A DNA stretch of 64,000 nt. Source: Roseovarius sp. A-2. Lineage in GTDB: Bacteria; Pseudomonadota; Alphaproteobacteria; Rhodobacterales; Rhodobacteraceae. Where the stretch lies: positions 62,001-126,000 of the forward strand of contig NZ_BDIY01000002.1 of NCBI RefSeq assembly GCF_002072155.1, written 5' to 3'. The first letter of the stretch is position 1. The number at the start of each line of letters is the position of its first letter. Positions 38,134 through 46,829 of the stretch are shown here, one piece after another. A model generated the notes under the pieces. The model was not told where the DNA came from, did no database searches, and saw nothing but the letters and a program-made list of their open reading frames with translations. The position numbers and the translations under genes are program-made.

Positions 38134-39336
38134 TTATTCGGCTGGGGTGGATTGAGTGGATTTCTTGGCGTCATCCGGTTTCTTGCGGCGGAAAAGCCGT
38201 GCGATGCGCTGACCACCCTCGACAAGGCCACCGGGCAGGAAGATCACGACGAGCATGAACAGCAGCCCGAGCGTGAGGTGCCAGCCCTTGCCGACGAAGG
38301 GGTGCACGAGTGTTACCATCAGGTTTTCGATCCCGTCGGGCATGAAGCTGAACCAGCTATGCAGCACGCCGTCGTTGATCTTTGAGAAGATGTTCTCGAA
38401 ATACTTGATGAACCCCGCGCCCAGAACCGGGCCGATCAACGTACCAGCGCCGCCGAGGATGGTCATCAGCACGACCTCGCCTGATGCCGTCCATTGCATG
38501 CGCTCGGCGCCTGCCAGTGGATCCATCGAGGCCAGAAGCCCGCCTGCAAGCCCGGCATACATGCCCGAGATCACGAAGGCCGCGAGCGCATAGGGCCGCG
38601 CGTTCAGGCCGGTATAGGTCATCCGCGTGTTGTTCGACTTGATCGCGCGAAGCATCATGCCAAACGGCGAACGGAAGATGCGGATCGCGATGTAGAAGCT
38701 GAGCAGCATCAGGACCGCGCAGAGATAGTAGCCTGCCGAGATGTCGAACGACCAGTTGCCGAAGTTGAGCGTCGTGAATTCGCGCATCTCGATGCCGAAC
38801 AGGTTGGTGACCGGGATGGAGCCGTCCTCGGTGCGGCTGACGCCGAGGATGCGCGGATCGTCAAGGGTCAGTTGCAGGCCGGTCTCGCCATTGGTGATCG
38901 GGGTCAGGACCGAATAGGCAAGGTTGAAGCTCATCTGCGCAAAGGCCAGTGTCAGGATCGAGAAGTAGATGCCCGAGCGGCGCAGCGAGATGAAACCGAT
39001 CAGCAGCGAAAAGAGCCCCGCCACGACCACGCTGAGCAGGATCGCGGGGATGACATTCATGCTGAGCAGCTTGAACATCCAAACCGCAGAGTAGCTGCCC
39101 ACCCCGAGGAATGCGGCGTGACCGAAGCTGAGATAGCCGGTCAGGCCGAACAGGATGTTGAAGCCGATCGCGAAGATCCCGTAGATCGCGAAACGCTGCA
39201 TCAGGTCCGGGTAGCCCGCGTTGAACTGTGCCATGGCGCTGTCGGCCGGGAATGGGTTGAGGATGAAGGGCGCGCAGAGTGCCAGGACGGCGACGATGAG
39301 CAGCAGCGAGAAGTCTCTTTTGTTCAGTCCGAGCAT
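38134..39336 (-). CDS. livM: ABC transporter permease (LivM-like)
   Basis: 400 residues with about ten hydrophobic helices. The family motif [21 protein letters not shown] is near 62-82, and the cytoplasmic loop [14 protein letters not shown] carries the EAA-like contact. A basic C-terminal tail ([10 protein letters not shown]) follows the last helix. Twelve bases separate it from livG. Confidence 0.94.
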   Translation of the reverse strand: MLGLNKRDFSLLLIVAVLALCAPFILNPFPADSAMAQFNAGYPDLMQRFAIYGIFAIGFNILFGLTGYLSFGHAAFLGVGSYSAVWMFKLLSMNVIPAILLSVVVAGLFSLLIGFISLRRSGIYFSILTLAFAQMSFNLAYSVLTPITNGETGLQLTLDDPRILGVSRTEDGSIPVTNLFGIEMREFTTLNFGNWSFDISAGYYLCAVLMLLSFYIAIRIFRSPFGMMLRAIKSNNTRMTYTGLNARPYALAAFVISGMYAGLAGGLLASMDPLAGAERMQWTASGEVVLMTILGGAGTLIGPVLGAGFIKYFENIFSKINDGVLHSWFSFMPDGIENLMVTLVHPFVGKGWHLTLGLLFMLVVIFLPGGLVEGGQRIARLFRRKKPDDAKKSTQSTPAE

Positions 39337-39340
39337 TGTC

Positions 39341-40372
39341 TTATTCCTCCATCACGCCTTTGCGGCCCATCAGGCCCCGCGGACGGGTCAGCAGAATGAT
39401 GATGGCCACGAGGTAGATGATGATCTGGTCGATTCCGGGAAGGATCGACTTGATTTCGTTCATCGAGGCAAAGCTTTCGAGCACGCCCAATAGGAAGCCC
39501 GCAAGCACCGCACCCGGCAGCGAGCCCATGCCGCCGACGACGACGACCACAAAGCTCAGCACCAGGAAATCCATGCCCATGTGATAATTCGGAGAGTTGA
39601 TCGGCGCGTACATTACCCCGGCGAGTCCGGCCACGGCGGCGGCGATGCCGAACATGATGGTGAAACGCTTGTCGATATTGATACCCAGAAGCTGCACCGT
39701 CTCGCGGTCGGCCATGCCGGCGCGGACCACCATTCCGAAAGTGGTGAATTGCAGGAAGGCGAAGACGCCCCCGATGATCACGGCGGCAAAGGCGAAATAG
39801 ACCAGGCGCCAGTAGGGGTAGATGATCGCATTGGGATCGAAGCCCAGCATCACCCCGAAATCGAAAGAGCCGCGGAAGACTTCGGGCGCGCCGGTGGGGA
39901 TCGGGTTGGCCCCGTAGAAATATTTGATGATTTCCTGAAGCACGATGGCAAGGCCGAAGGTCACGAGGATTTGATCGGCATGCGGGCGCTTGTAGAAATG
40001 CTTGATCAGCCCGCGTTCCATTATGAAACCGATAGCGATCATGACCGGGATCGAGAACAGGATCGCGAGCGGCACCGCCCAGTCGATGATTGCACCGCCC
40101 ATCTCGGGGCCAAGCCAGTCCTCGACATAGGTGGTCTTGACCTTGGCGGGGTTGCCGAGAAAGTCGGTCTTGTTCGGGTCGATGGTCTCGTAGCTGAGAT
40201 TGAGGATACGTGACAGTGTGACGGCGCAGAACGCGCCGATCATGAACAGTGCGCCATGGGCGAAATTGACGACTCCGAGCGTGCCGAAAATCAGCGTCAG
40301 GCCAAGCGCGATCAGCGCATAGGCCGAGCCCTTGTCGAGCCCGTTGAGAATTTGAAGAATGATTGCGTCCAT
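39341..40372 (-). CDS. livH: ABC transporter permease (LivH-like)
   Basis: 343 residues, about eight to nine helices. It has [26 protein letters not shown] at the N-terminus and [10 protein letters not shown] with [19 protein letters not shown] near the C-terminus, all typical of LivH. An insertion between helices 2 and 4 (about 45-80, [13 protein letters not shown]...) is longer than in E. coli LivH. The ATG at 40372 is preferred; GTG 40381 is an in-frame alternative. Confidence 0.94.
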   Translation of the reverse strand: MDAIILQILNGLDKGSAYALIALGLTLIFGTLGVVNFAHGALFMIGAFCAVTLSRILNLSYETIDPNKTDFLGNPAKVKTTYVEDWLGPEMGGAIIDWAVPLAILFSIPVMIAIGFIMERGLIKHFYKRPHADQILVTFGLAIVLQEIIKYFYGANPIPTGAPEVFRGSFDFGVMLGFDPNAIIYPYWRLVYFAFAAVIIGGVFAFLQFTTFGMVVRAGMADRETVQLLGINIDKRFTIMFGIAAAVAGLAGVMYAPINSPNYHMGMDFLVLSFVVVVVGGMGSLPGAVLAGFLLGVLESFASMNEIKSILPGIDQIIIYLVAIIILLTRPRGLMGRKGVMEE

Positions 40373-40434
40373 TGTTCCCACCCATGGGTTAGAGGCGATG
40401 GTGGCCTTTTGCGAAAGCGAACCGCCAAGGGAGT

Positions 40435-40461
40435 CGGCCGCGCGCAGCGGGCGCGCGGCCG
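40435..40461 (-). terminator. Strong stem-loop between binding-protein gene and permeases
   Basis: Perfect 11-base arms CGGCCGCGCGC (40435-40445) and GCGCGCGGCCG (40451-40461) around AGCGG, 16 bases after the binding-protein stop. With no T run it probably acts as a partial terminator or RNA-stabilising hairpin, giving more binding protein than permease. Confidence 0.6.
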
Positions 40462-40476
40462 GTCAGTCACGTCAGA

Positions 40477-41823
40477 TCACGCGCCCGGGTTGCAGGCCCC
40501 AAGCTCGCCACCGGCGAACATCGGGTGATCGGGTTCGTAGGTGACCTGTGCGGCGGGTGTGACTTCGACCACTTCGAGAAGGTCGAATTCGCTGGTCGGG
40601 TTCTCTTTCCCGCGCACAACGAGCACGTCCTTGAAGCACTGGTGATCCTCGGCACGATAGAGCGTCTTGCCGTTACCCATGCCGTCGAACTCGAAGCCTT
40701 CGAGGGCCTCTGCCACCGCGCAGGGGTTGAAGCTGCCGGCACGGGTGACGGCATCCGCATAGAGCAGGGTTTGCACGTAGCAGGTGTGCGCCGCCTGGCT
40801 GGGCGGGAAGCCGTATTTCTCGCCGAAGGATTTGACGAAGGCCTTTGACGCGTCATCCTGCAGCGACCAGTGCCAGTTCGTCGAGCCGTGAATGCCCTTC
40901 ACGTTCTCGCCGGCACCACGTGCCATCAGGCGCGAGTAGAGCGGCACGACGATCTCGAAGTTCTTGCCGTTCACCTGCTTGTCGCGCAGGCCGAACTGCA
41001 CCGCATTGGTCAGCGAGTTGACCATGTTTCCGCCGTAGTGGTTCAGGACCAGAACATCGGCGCCCGAGTTCAGCACCGGCGCGATGTAGGACGAGAAGTC
41101 GGTCGCGGCGAGCGGGGTCTTGACCGTGTTGACGGTCTCCCAGCCCAGCGACTCGGTGGAGGCGACGATCGACTCTTCCTGTGTCCAGCCCCAGGTGTAG
41201 TCGGCGGTCAGGTGATAGGCTTTGCGGTCCGAGCCGTAGAGGCTCTGGAGCACCGGTGCCAGAGCGGCACCCGACATGTAGGCGTTGAAGAAGTGGCGGA
41301 AGCCGTTGGCCTTCTTGTCCTTGCCGGTGGTGTCGTTGGAGTGCGTGAGACCCGCCATGAAGATCACGCCAGCCTCTTGGCAGAGGCCCTGAACGGCCAC
41401 GGCCACGCCCGAGGACGAACCGCCGGTGATCATGATCGCGCTGTCTTTTTCGATCATCGATTTGGCCGATGCGCGCGCGGCGTCGGATTTGGTCTGGGTG
41501 TCGCCGGTCACATACTCGACCTTCTTGCCCATGATGCCGTTGCCTTGCAGCGCCTTGGAGCTGAAGGTGTTCATCATGCCGCCGTCGCCGCCACCGTTGA
41601 GGTGCTCGACCGCAAGCTCATAGGCGCGCAGCTCGTCCGCGCCCTCATCGGCGTAGGGACCGGTCTGCGGCACGTTGAAGCCGAGCGTCACCGAGCCGCC
41701 GGTGGGCTCGTTGGTGAAGGCTGCGGCGCTCGACGCGGTAAAGATCGTGGGCAGCGCGACGCCGGCCCCGGCGATGGCGCTGGTCTTGATCAGACCCCGA
41801 CGCGTCAGGTTCGATTTGGACAT
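40477..41823 (-). CDS. ABC transporter substrate-binding protein with Tat leader
   Basis: 448 residues. The N-terminus has a twin-arginine motif (NLTRRGLIKTS) and a hydrophobic stretch ending at SSAAA, so it should be exported folded by Tat. The body is a type I periplasmic binding protein of the urea/amide/branched-chain class (GFNVPQTGPYADEGADELRAYELA near 50). It heads the liv-type operon that ends with acsA. The ligand is not readable; a short-chain amide, amino acid or organic acid is possible. Confidence 0.93.
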   Translation of the reverse strand: MSKSNLTRRGLIKTSAIAGAGVALPTIFTASSAAAFTNEPTGGSVTLGFNVPQTGPYADEGADELRAYELAVEHLNGGGDGGMMNTFSSKALQGNGIMGKKVEYVTGDTQTKSDAARASAKSMIEKDSAIMITGGSSSGVAVAVQGLCQEAGVIFMAGLTHSNDTTGKDKKANGFRHFFNAYMSGAALAPVLQSLYGSDRKAYHLTADYTWGWTQEESIVASTESLGWETVNTVKTPLAATDFSSYIAPVLNSGADVLVLNHYGGNMVNSLTNAVQFGLRDKQVNGKNFEIVVPLYSRLMARGAGENVKGIHGSTNWHWSLQDDASKAFVKSFGEKYGFPPSQAAHTCYVQTLLYADAVTRAGSFNPCAVAEALEGFEFDGMGNGKTLYRAEDHQCFKDVLVVRGKENPTSEFDLLEVVEVTPAAQVTYEPDHPMFAGGELGACNPGA

Positions 41824-41951
41824 GGATTCCTCCCATTATTTAAATCGCGGGAAGGGCCTCCTCTTGCGCCTCCCCTGAGCACAAGTGTGCGGTTCAAGTA
41901 TGCGGGGCGCTTAGAAAATTACGCAACAACTGGTTTTCGCAGAACAATTTT

Positions 41952-41965
41952 TTTGTAAATTTGTA
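41952..41965. promoter_or_regulatory. TTTGTAAATTTGTA direct repeat in the divergent promoter region
   Basis: Two copies of TTTGTA in tandem in the 219-base region between the binding-protein gene and the ScfR-like gene. It differs by C-to-T from the TTTGCAAA half-site of ScfR regulators. It could be an autoregulatory site or just part of an AT-rich promoter. Confidence 0.35.
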
Positions 41966-42042
41966 GACAGGTTTGGTGTTAATGTTGTAAAAAAATTCTC
42001 GCGCAGTTGCGGCAAGTCCAGTTCATGGCAAGGAAAAATCAG

Positions 42043-43353
42043 ATGCCGGAACGGCTCATGATCGGCACACGAATCCGCGAGCGGCGGGTGCTCATTGGTA
42101 TACGGCAGTCGGAGCTTGCTAAACAGGCGGGAATTTCGCCCTCCTACCTCAACCTGATCGAGCATAACCGCCGCAGAATCGGCGGCAAGACGCTGCTGAA
42201 GCTGGCGCAGGCGCTGGAGGTGGAGCCGTCTGTTCTGTCCGAAGGGGCCGAGGCGACATTGATTTCGGCGCTGCGCGAGGCGGCCGGAGAGCCGGGCACC
42301 GATAGCCCTGAACTGAGCCGGATAGAGGCGTTTGTCGGGCGCTTTCCGGGCTGGGCAGGCTTGCTCACCGACCTGTATCGACGCACGCAAGGCCTGGAGC
42401 GCACGGTCGAGACGCTGACTGACCGTCTGGCGCATGATCCGTTTCTTGCGGATTCGCTGCATGAGGTGATTTCGTCGGTCACGGCCATTCGCTCGACCTC
42501 GTCCATTTTGGTGGAAACCGAAGCGCTGGAGCCCGAGTGGCAGGCGCGGTTTCATCGTAATATAAACGAGGACAGCGCGCGGCTGACCGAGGGCGCACAG
42601 GCGCTGGTCAAGTATCTGGAAGGCGCGCCCAACCGCGATGCCGAGGTGCAATCGCCGCAGGACGAGATGCACGCCTATCTCGCCGCGCGCGGCTATCATT
42701 TCGAGGAACTGGAGCGCGACATTGCCGGGCCGCGCGAGGTGACGCGCCTGTTGGCGGGCGAGGCCGGGCAGGCGATGTCCAGCCCGGCGCAGAGCCTCAC
42801 CCGCGAGGTGTTGTTGCGCTATCTGGAGGATGCGCAGGCCTTGCCATTCGGGCAGTTTCTGGCCCGGGTCCGCACCATCGGGTTGCAGCCAGACCGGCTG
42901 GCCGAGGCGACCGGTGCAGAGATGGTGCAGGTGTTTCGCAGGCTTGCCACATTGCCCGAAGCCGAGGTGGGGCCGGTCGGGCTGGTGATCTGCGACGCCT
43001 CGGGGACGCTGGTGTTTCGCAAGCCGATTGACGGGTTCGACATGCCGCGTCTGGCCGGGGCCTGCGCGCTCTGGCCGCTTTATCAGGTGATGGCGCAGCC
43101 GCAGGTGCCGCTGCGCGCCCGGGTGCGTCAGGTGGGGCGCGGCGGCGAGGTCGTGGGCGCGCTGGCGGTCGCCGGTCTGGCGGCCCCTGCGGCCTTTGAT
43201 CGGCCCGCATTAATGCAGGCGCATATGCTGCTATTGCCCGATCCGGGCGGAGCGGCGGAAGAGGTGCGCCCTCTGGGCGTGAGTTGCCGGATTTGCCCGG
43301 TCAAGAACTGCGTGGCGCGGCGCGAGCCGTCGATCATCGCAGAGGGCTTTTGA
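42043..43353 (+). CDS. ScfR-like short-chain acyl-CoA responsive regulator
   Basis: 436 residues: an N-terminal XRE-type helix-turn-helix (GTRIRERRVLIGIRQSELAKQ, then ISPSYLNLIEHNRRR) and a long C-terminal ligand-binding part ending in the cysteine cluster CRICPVKNCVARREPS. This layout is that of the ScfR/RamB family, in which acyl-CoA binding switches acetate- or propionate-metabolism genes. ATG 42043 has AAGGA eight bases upstream and gives the family-like opening; ATG 42025 is the alternative. It is divergent from the ABC/acsA operon and is followed by the receiver and kinase genes. Confidence 0.85.
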   Translation: MPERLMIGTRIRERRVLIGIRQSELAKQAGISPSYLNLIEHNRRRIGGKTLLKLAQALEVEPSVLSEGAEATLISALREAAGEPGTDSPELSRIEAFVGRFPGWAGLLTDLYRRTQGLERTVETLTDRLAHDPFLADSLHEVISSVTAIRSTSSILVETEALEPEWQARFHRNINEDSARLTEGAQALVKYLEGAPNRDAEVQSPQDEMHAYLAARGYHFEELERDIAGPREVTRLLAGEAGQAMSSPAQSLTREVLLRYLEDAQALPFGQFLARVRTIGLQPDRLAEATGAEMVQVFRRLATLPEAEVGPVGLVICDASGTLVFRKPIDGFDMPRLAGACALWPLYQVMAQPQVPLRARVRQVGRGGEVVGALAVAGLAAPAAFDRPALMQAHMLLLPDPGGAAEEVRPLGVSCRICPVKNCVARREPSIIAEGF

Positions 43354-43425
43354 CTTGCGGCCCGAGATTGGGAATAGTTGCGCGGTGCGTCCGCCCACGC
43401 ACGCATCGGAGGGGAGGCCGGTTGC

Positions 43426-43794
43426 ATGAAAAAAAAGGTTCTGCTGATCGAGGATGAGCCGAATATAATTGAGGCCGTAAGCTTTATCCTGTCGCGGGAT
43501 GGATGGGAGGTGAAGACCCATTCCAACGGGCATGACGCGATGGAGACGGTGCGCCTGCGCACGCCGGACCTGATCATTCTCGACGTGATGCTGCCGGGCA
43601 AGAGCGGTTTTGACATATTGGCCGAGATCCGTGGTGACGCGGAATTCGCGGAGACACCGGTTCTGATGCTGACGGCACGCGGTCAGATGAAGGATCGCGA
43701 GATGGCCGAGAAGGCGGGGGCCAGCCAATACATGACCAAGCCGTTTTCCAATGCCGATGTGCTGGCCGCGGTGCGCGATCTGGTGGGGGCATGA
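43426..43794 (+). CDS. Stand-alone receiver domain (CheY-like)
   Basis: 122 residues, only a receiver: acidic pair Glu9-Asp10, phosphoacceptor Asp53 in LIILDVMLPGKS, conserved Lys105 in YMTKPFS. There is no output domain. It is followed, with an ATGA overlap, by a small membrane protein and then by the SLC5-STAC histidine kinase, the obvious phosphodonor. Known CrbS-type kinases pair with a LuxR-type regulator (CrbR), so the lone receiver is unusual and implies a further step. Confidence 0.93.
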   Translation: MKKKVLLIEDEPNIIEAVSFILSRDGWEVKTHSNGHDAMETVRLRTPDLIILDVMLPGKSGFDILAEIRGDAEFAETPVLMLTARGQMKDREMAEKAGASQYMTKPFSNADVLAAVRDLVGA

Positions 43795-44063
43795 GCCCCG
43801 AGCACGGCCCGGTCTTTCTGGCGCGGCGCACGTATCGCCGCCGCCGCCTCGCCGATGGCGCGCGGCTCTTGCCGGTGCTGGGCGGCGTTCTGTTTTGCTT
43901 GCCTCTGTTGTGGAAGGGGGGCGCGACCCTGCCAGGCACGGCCGAGACGATGTTCTATATCTTCGGGCTGTGGGCCGTTCTGGTGGTGATCTCGGGCGTG
44001 ATCTCGCGCCATTTGCGCGCCGGTGACGCAGACGAGGGTGCCGCGGGCGGCGAGGAGGGCTGA
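43791..44063 (+). CDS. Small two-helix membrane protein coupled to the sensor kinase
   Basis: 90 residues with a basic N-terminus (RRTYRRRRLADGARLL), helices at about 26-46 and 53-72, and an acidic tail (GDADEGAAGGEEG). Its start overlaps the receiver stop (ATGA) and its stop touches the kinase start (TGAATG), so it is made in step with the kinase. Solute symporters of the ActP type often have a small partner membrane protein; this may be the equivalent for the symporter-like kinase. That role is inferred. Confidence 0.8.
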   Translation: MSPEHGPVFLARRTYRRRRLADGARLLPVLGGVLFCLPLLWKGGATLPGTAETMFYIFGLWAVLVVISGVISRHLRAGDADEGAAGGEEG

Positions 44064-46748
44064 ATGGCGATCCTCAACGTTCTCGTCCTTGTCTGCGTAT
44101 TCTATGTTGTGCTGCTCTTTGCGGTGGCCTTTGGCGCGGATCGGGCGGCGTTGCAGGGCCGGGGCAGTTGGCTACGCTCGCCCATCGTTTACACGCTGTC
44201 GCTGTCGATCTACTGTACCGCTTGGACTTTCTACGGCGCGGTCGGGTTCGCCGCGCGGTCGGGGCTCGAATTCGTGACAATCTATTTGGGCCCGACGCTG
44301 GTGATGATCGGCTGGTGGTGGACATTGCGGCGTCTGGTCCGGATCGGACGCAGTCAGCGCATCACCTCGATCGCCGATCTGATTTCGTCGCGCTATGGCA
44401 AGTCGAACCTGCTGGCGGTTCTGGTGACGGTGCTGGCGGTGGTGGCGACCACGCCCTATATCGCGCTGCAACTGCAATCGGTGACGCTGTCCTTTGCCGC
44501 CTTCGCCGAGACCGATCTTGCCGCCACCACCTTGCCCGACATGCAGTCCACCGCGCTATGGGTGGCGATGGGGCTGGCGCTGTTCACGATTCTGTTCGGC
44601 ACCCGCAATCTCGATGCCAACGAGCGTCATCACGGGGTGGTCATGGCCATCGCGATGGAGGCGGTGGTCAAGCTGTGTGCGCTGCTGGCGGTGGGCATCT
44701 TCGTGGTCTGGGGGCTGGCGGGCGGAATCGCGGGCACGCTGGATCGGATCGAGGCGTCGTCCATCGCACAATTCGAGGTGTCGGGCGCGCGCTGGATTGG
44801 GCTGACCATGGTTTCGGCGGCGGCCTGCCTTTGCCTGCCGCGGATGTTTCAGGTCATGGTGGTCGAGAACGAGGATGAGGACCACCTGCGCACCGCGGCC
44901 TGGGCCTTTCCGGCCTATCTGATGCTGATGAGTCTCTTCGTGGTGCCGATTGCCGCGGTCGGGCTCGACATGATGCCCGAGGGGGCCAATCCGGATCTCT
45001 TCGTTTTGACCCTGCCGCTGATGGACGGGCGCGACGGCCTGGCGATCCTGTCCTTTCTGGGCGGGTTCTCAAGCGCCACCTCTATGGTGATCGTGGCGGC
45101 CATCGCGCTGTCGACCATGGTGTCGAACCATGTGGTGATGCCTCTTTGGCTGCATTTCTCGGGCGGCGCGGCGATGGTGTCGGGCGATGTGCGCAACGTG
45201 GCGCTTCTGGCAAGGCGGCTGAGCATCGCGGGGGCGGTGTTTCTCGGCTATCTCTATTTCCGGCTGTCGGGGGGCGGCACGGCGCTGGCGGCCATCGGCC
45301 TTATCGCCTTTGTCGGGGTGGCGCAGTTCCTGCCCGCGCTGATGGGCGGGCTGTTTTGGCGCGGGGCCACGCGGACGGGTGCGCTTCTGGGGCTGAGCGT
45401 GGGGGCGACGCTTTGGCTTTATTGTCTCTTCCTGCCCAGCTTTGGCCCGTCGCTCATCCTGCCGCAGAGGTTGTTCGATCATGGGCTATGGGGACTGGCC
45501 TGGCTGCGGCCCTACGCGCTCTTCGGGGCCGAGGGGATGGACCCGGTGCTGCATGCGGTGATGTGGTCGATGCTGCTCAATACCGGCGTCTTCGTGGCAG
45601 GTTCGCTCCTGAGCTTTCCGCAACCTCTGGAGCGGTTACAGGGCGCGCAATTCGTCAATGTGTTCGACCATTCCGGCACGCCCGGCGGCTGGACCGGGGG
45701 CATGGCGCAGAGCGAGGACCTGCTGATCATGTCACAGCGCATCATGGGCGCGAGTGAGGCGCAGGCGCTCTTTGCCGCCGCCGCCGGGCGACAGGGCGTG
45801 GCGGGCTACCTGCCCGAACCCAGCCCCGATTTCCTGCAAGAGCTGGAGCGCGCGCTCTCGGGATCGGTGGGGGCTGCGGCGGCGCATGCGATGATCAGCC
45901 AGATTGTCGGCGGGGCTGCCGTTTCCGTCGAGGATCTGATGGCGGTGGCCGACGAGACCGCGCAGATCATGGAATATTCCAGCCAGTTGGAGGCCAAGAG
46001 CCAGGAACTGGCGCGCACCGCGCGGCAGTTGCGGCAGGCCAACGAGAAACTGACCCAATTGTCGGTGCAGAAGGACGGGTTTCTCAGCCAGATCAGCCAT
46101 GAGCTGCGCACGCCGATGACCTCGATCCGCGCGTTTTCGGAGATCCTGCGCGATACCGGCGACCTGACGGCGGATGAGCAAAGCAAATATGCCTCGATCA
46201 TTCATGACGAGGCGGTGCGGCTGACCCGGCTGCTGGATGATCTGCTGGATCTGAGCGTGCTGGAGAACGGGCAGGTGGTGCTGAACACGCAGACCGGCCT
46301 GTTGTCGGATCTGCTCGACCGCGCCGAACGGGCGGCGGGGGTGAATGACAGCGGCCTCACGGTCGAGCGCGACCGCGCATCCGAGGCGGTGGAACTGACG
46401 TCGGACCTTGACCGGCTGGCGCAGGTCTTCATCAACCTGATCGCCAACGCGCGCAAATATTGTGACGGCGCACCGCCGGTGCTGACCATCCGGGCGCGCG
46501 TGGCCGACGGGCACGTGGTTGTCGATTTCACCGATAACGGGTCTGGCATTCCGCCCGAGAAACAGGCGGTGATCTTCGAGAAATTCTCGCGTATCGGCGA
46601 GACAAAGGCCGGTGGAGCGGGGCTGGGTCTTGCGATCTGCCGCGAGATCATGGCGCGGCTGGGCGGGTCGGTGAGCTATCTGCCCGGGCAGACCGGCGCG
46701 GCGTTCCGCGTGAGCCTGCCGCAGGCGCGGCGCATGGCGGCGCAGTAA
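44064..46748 (+). CDS. Histidine kinase with sodium/solute-symporter-like sensor and STAC domain (CrbS-like)
   Basis: 894 residues. Residues 1 to about 510 form an SLC5-type symporter domain (about 13 helices: YTLSLSIYCTAWTFYGAVG near 40, then SRYGKSNLLAVLVTVLAVV). Next come a STAC domain (about 550-620, with YLPEPSPDFLQELERALS), a short coiled coil, HisKA with phosphorylatable His in SQISHELRTPMTS (about 679), and HATPase with N box NLIANARKYC and glycine boxes DNGSGIPP and GGAGLGLAIC. It lacks the PAS domain of Pseudomonas and Vibrio CrbS. CrbS kinases control acs in those bacteria, which fits acsA 8 kb away. Confidence 0.93.
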   Translation: MAILNVLVLVCVFYVVLLFAVAFGADRAALQGRGSWLRSPIVYTLSLSIYCTAWTFYGAVGFAARSGLEFVTIYLGPTLVMIGWWWTLRRLVRIGRSQRITSIADLISSRYGKSNLLAVLVTVLAVVATTPYIALQLQSVTLSFAAFAETDLAATTLPDMQSTALWVAMGLALFTILFGTRNLDANERHHGVVMAIAMEAVVKLCALLAVGIFVVWGLAGGIAGTLDRIEASSIAQFEVSGARWIGLTMVSAAACLCLPRMFQVMVVENEDEDHLRTAAWAFPAYLMLMSLFVVPIAAVGLDMMPEGANPDLFVLTLPLMDGRDGLAILSFLGGFSSATSMVIVAAIALSTMVSNHVVMPLWLHFSGGAAMVSGDVRNVALLARRLSIAGAVFLGYLYFRLSGGGTALAAIGLIAFVGVAQFLPALMGGLFWRGATRTGALLGLSVGATLWLYCLFLPSFGPSLILPQRLFDHGLWGLAWLRPYALFGAEGMDPVLHAVMWSMLLNTGVFVAGSLLSFPQPLERLQGAQFVNVFDHSGTPGGWTGGMAQSEDLLIMSQRIMGASEAQALFAAAAGRQGVAGYLPEPSPDFLQELERALSGSVGAAAAHAMISQIVGGAAVSVEDLMAVADETAQIMEYSSQLEAKSQELARTARQLRQANEKLTQLSVQKDGFLSQISHELRTPMTSIRAFSEILRDTGDLTADEQSKYASIIHDEAVRLTRLLDDLLDLSVLENGQVVLNTQTGLLSDLLDRAERAAGVNDSGLTVERDRASEAVELTSDLDRLAQVFINLIANARKYCDGAPPVLTIRARVADGHVVVDFTDNGSGIPPEKQAVIFEKFSRIGETKAGGAGLGLAICREIMARLGGSVSYLPGQTGAAFRVSLPQARRMAAQ

Positions 46749-46829
46749 GTGGTCGCGCACCGGTTGTGCGGTAAGGGAATCGTAACCACGCGGGGCCTAG
46801 GATGGCGCGACGGAGGGACAGCGCGCGCC

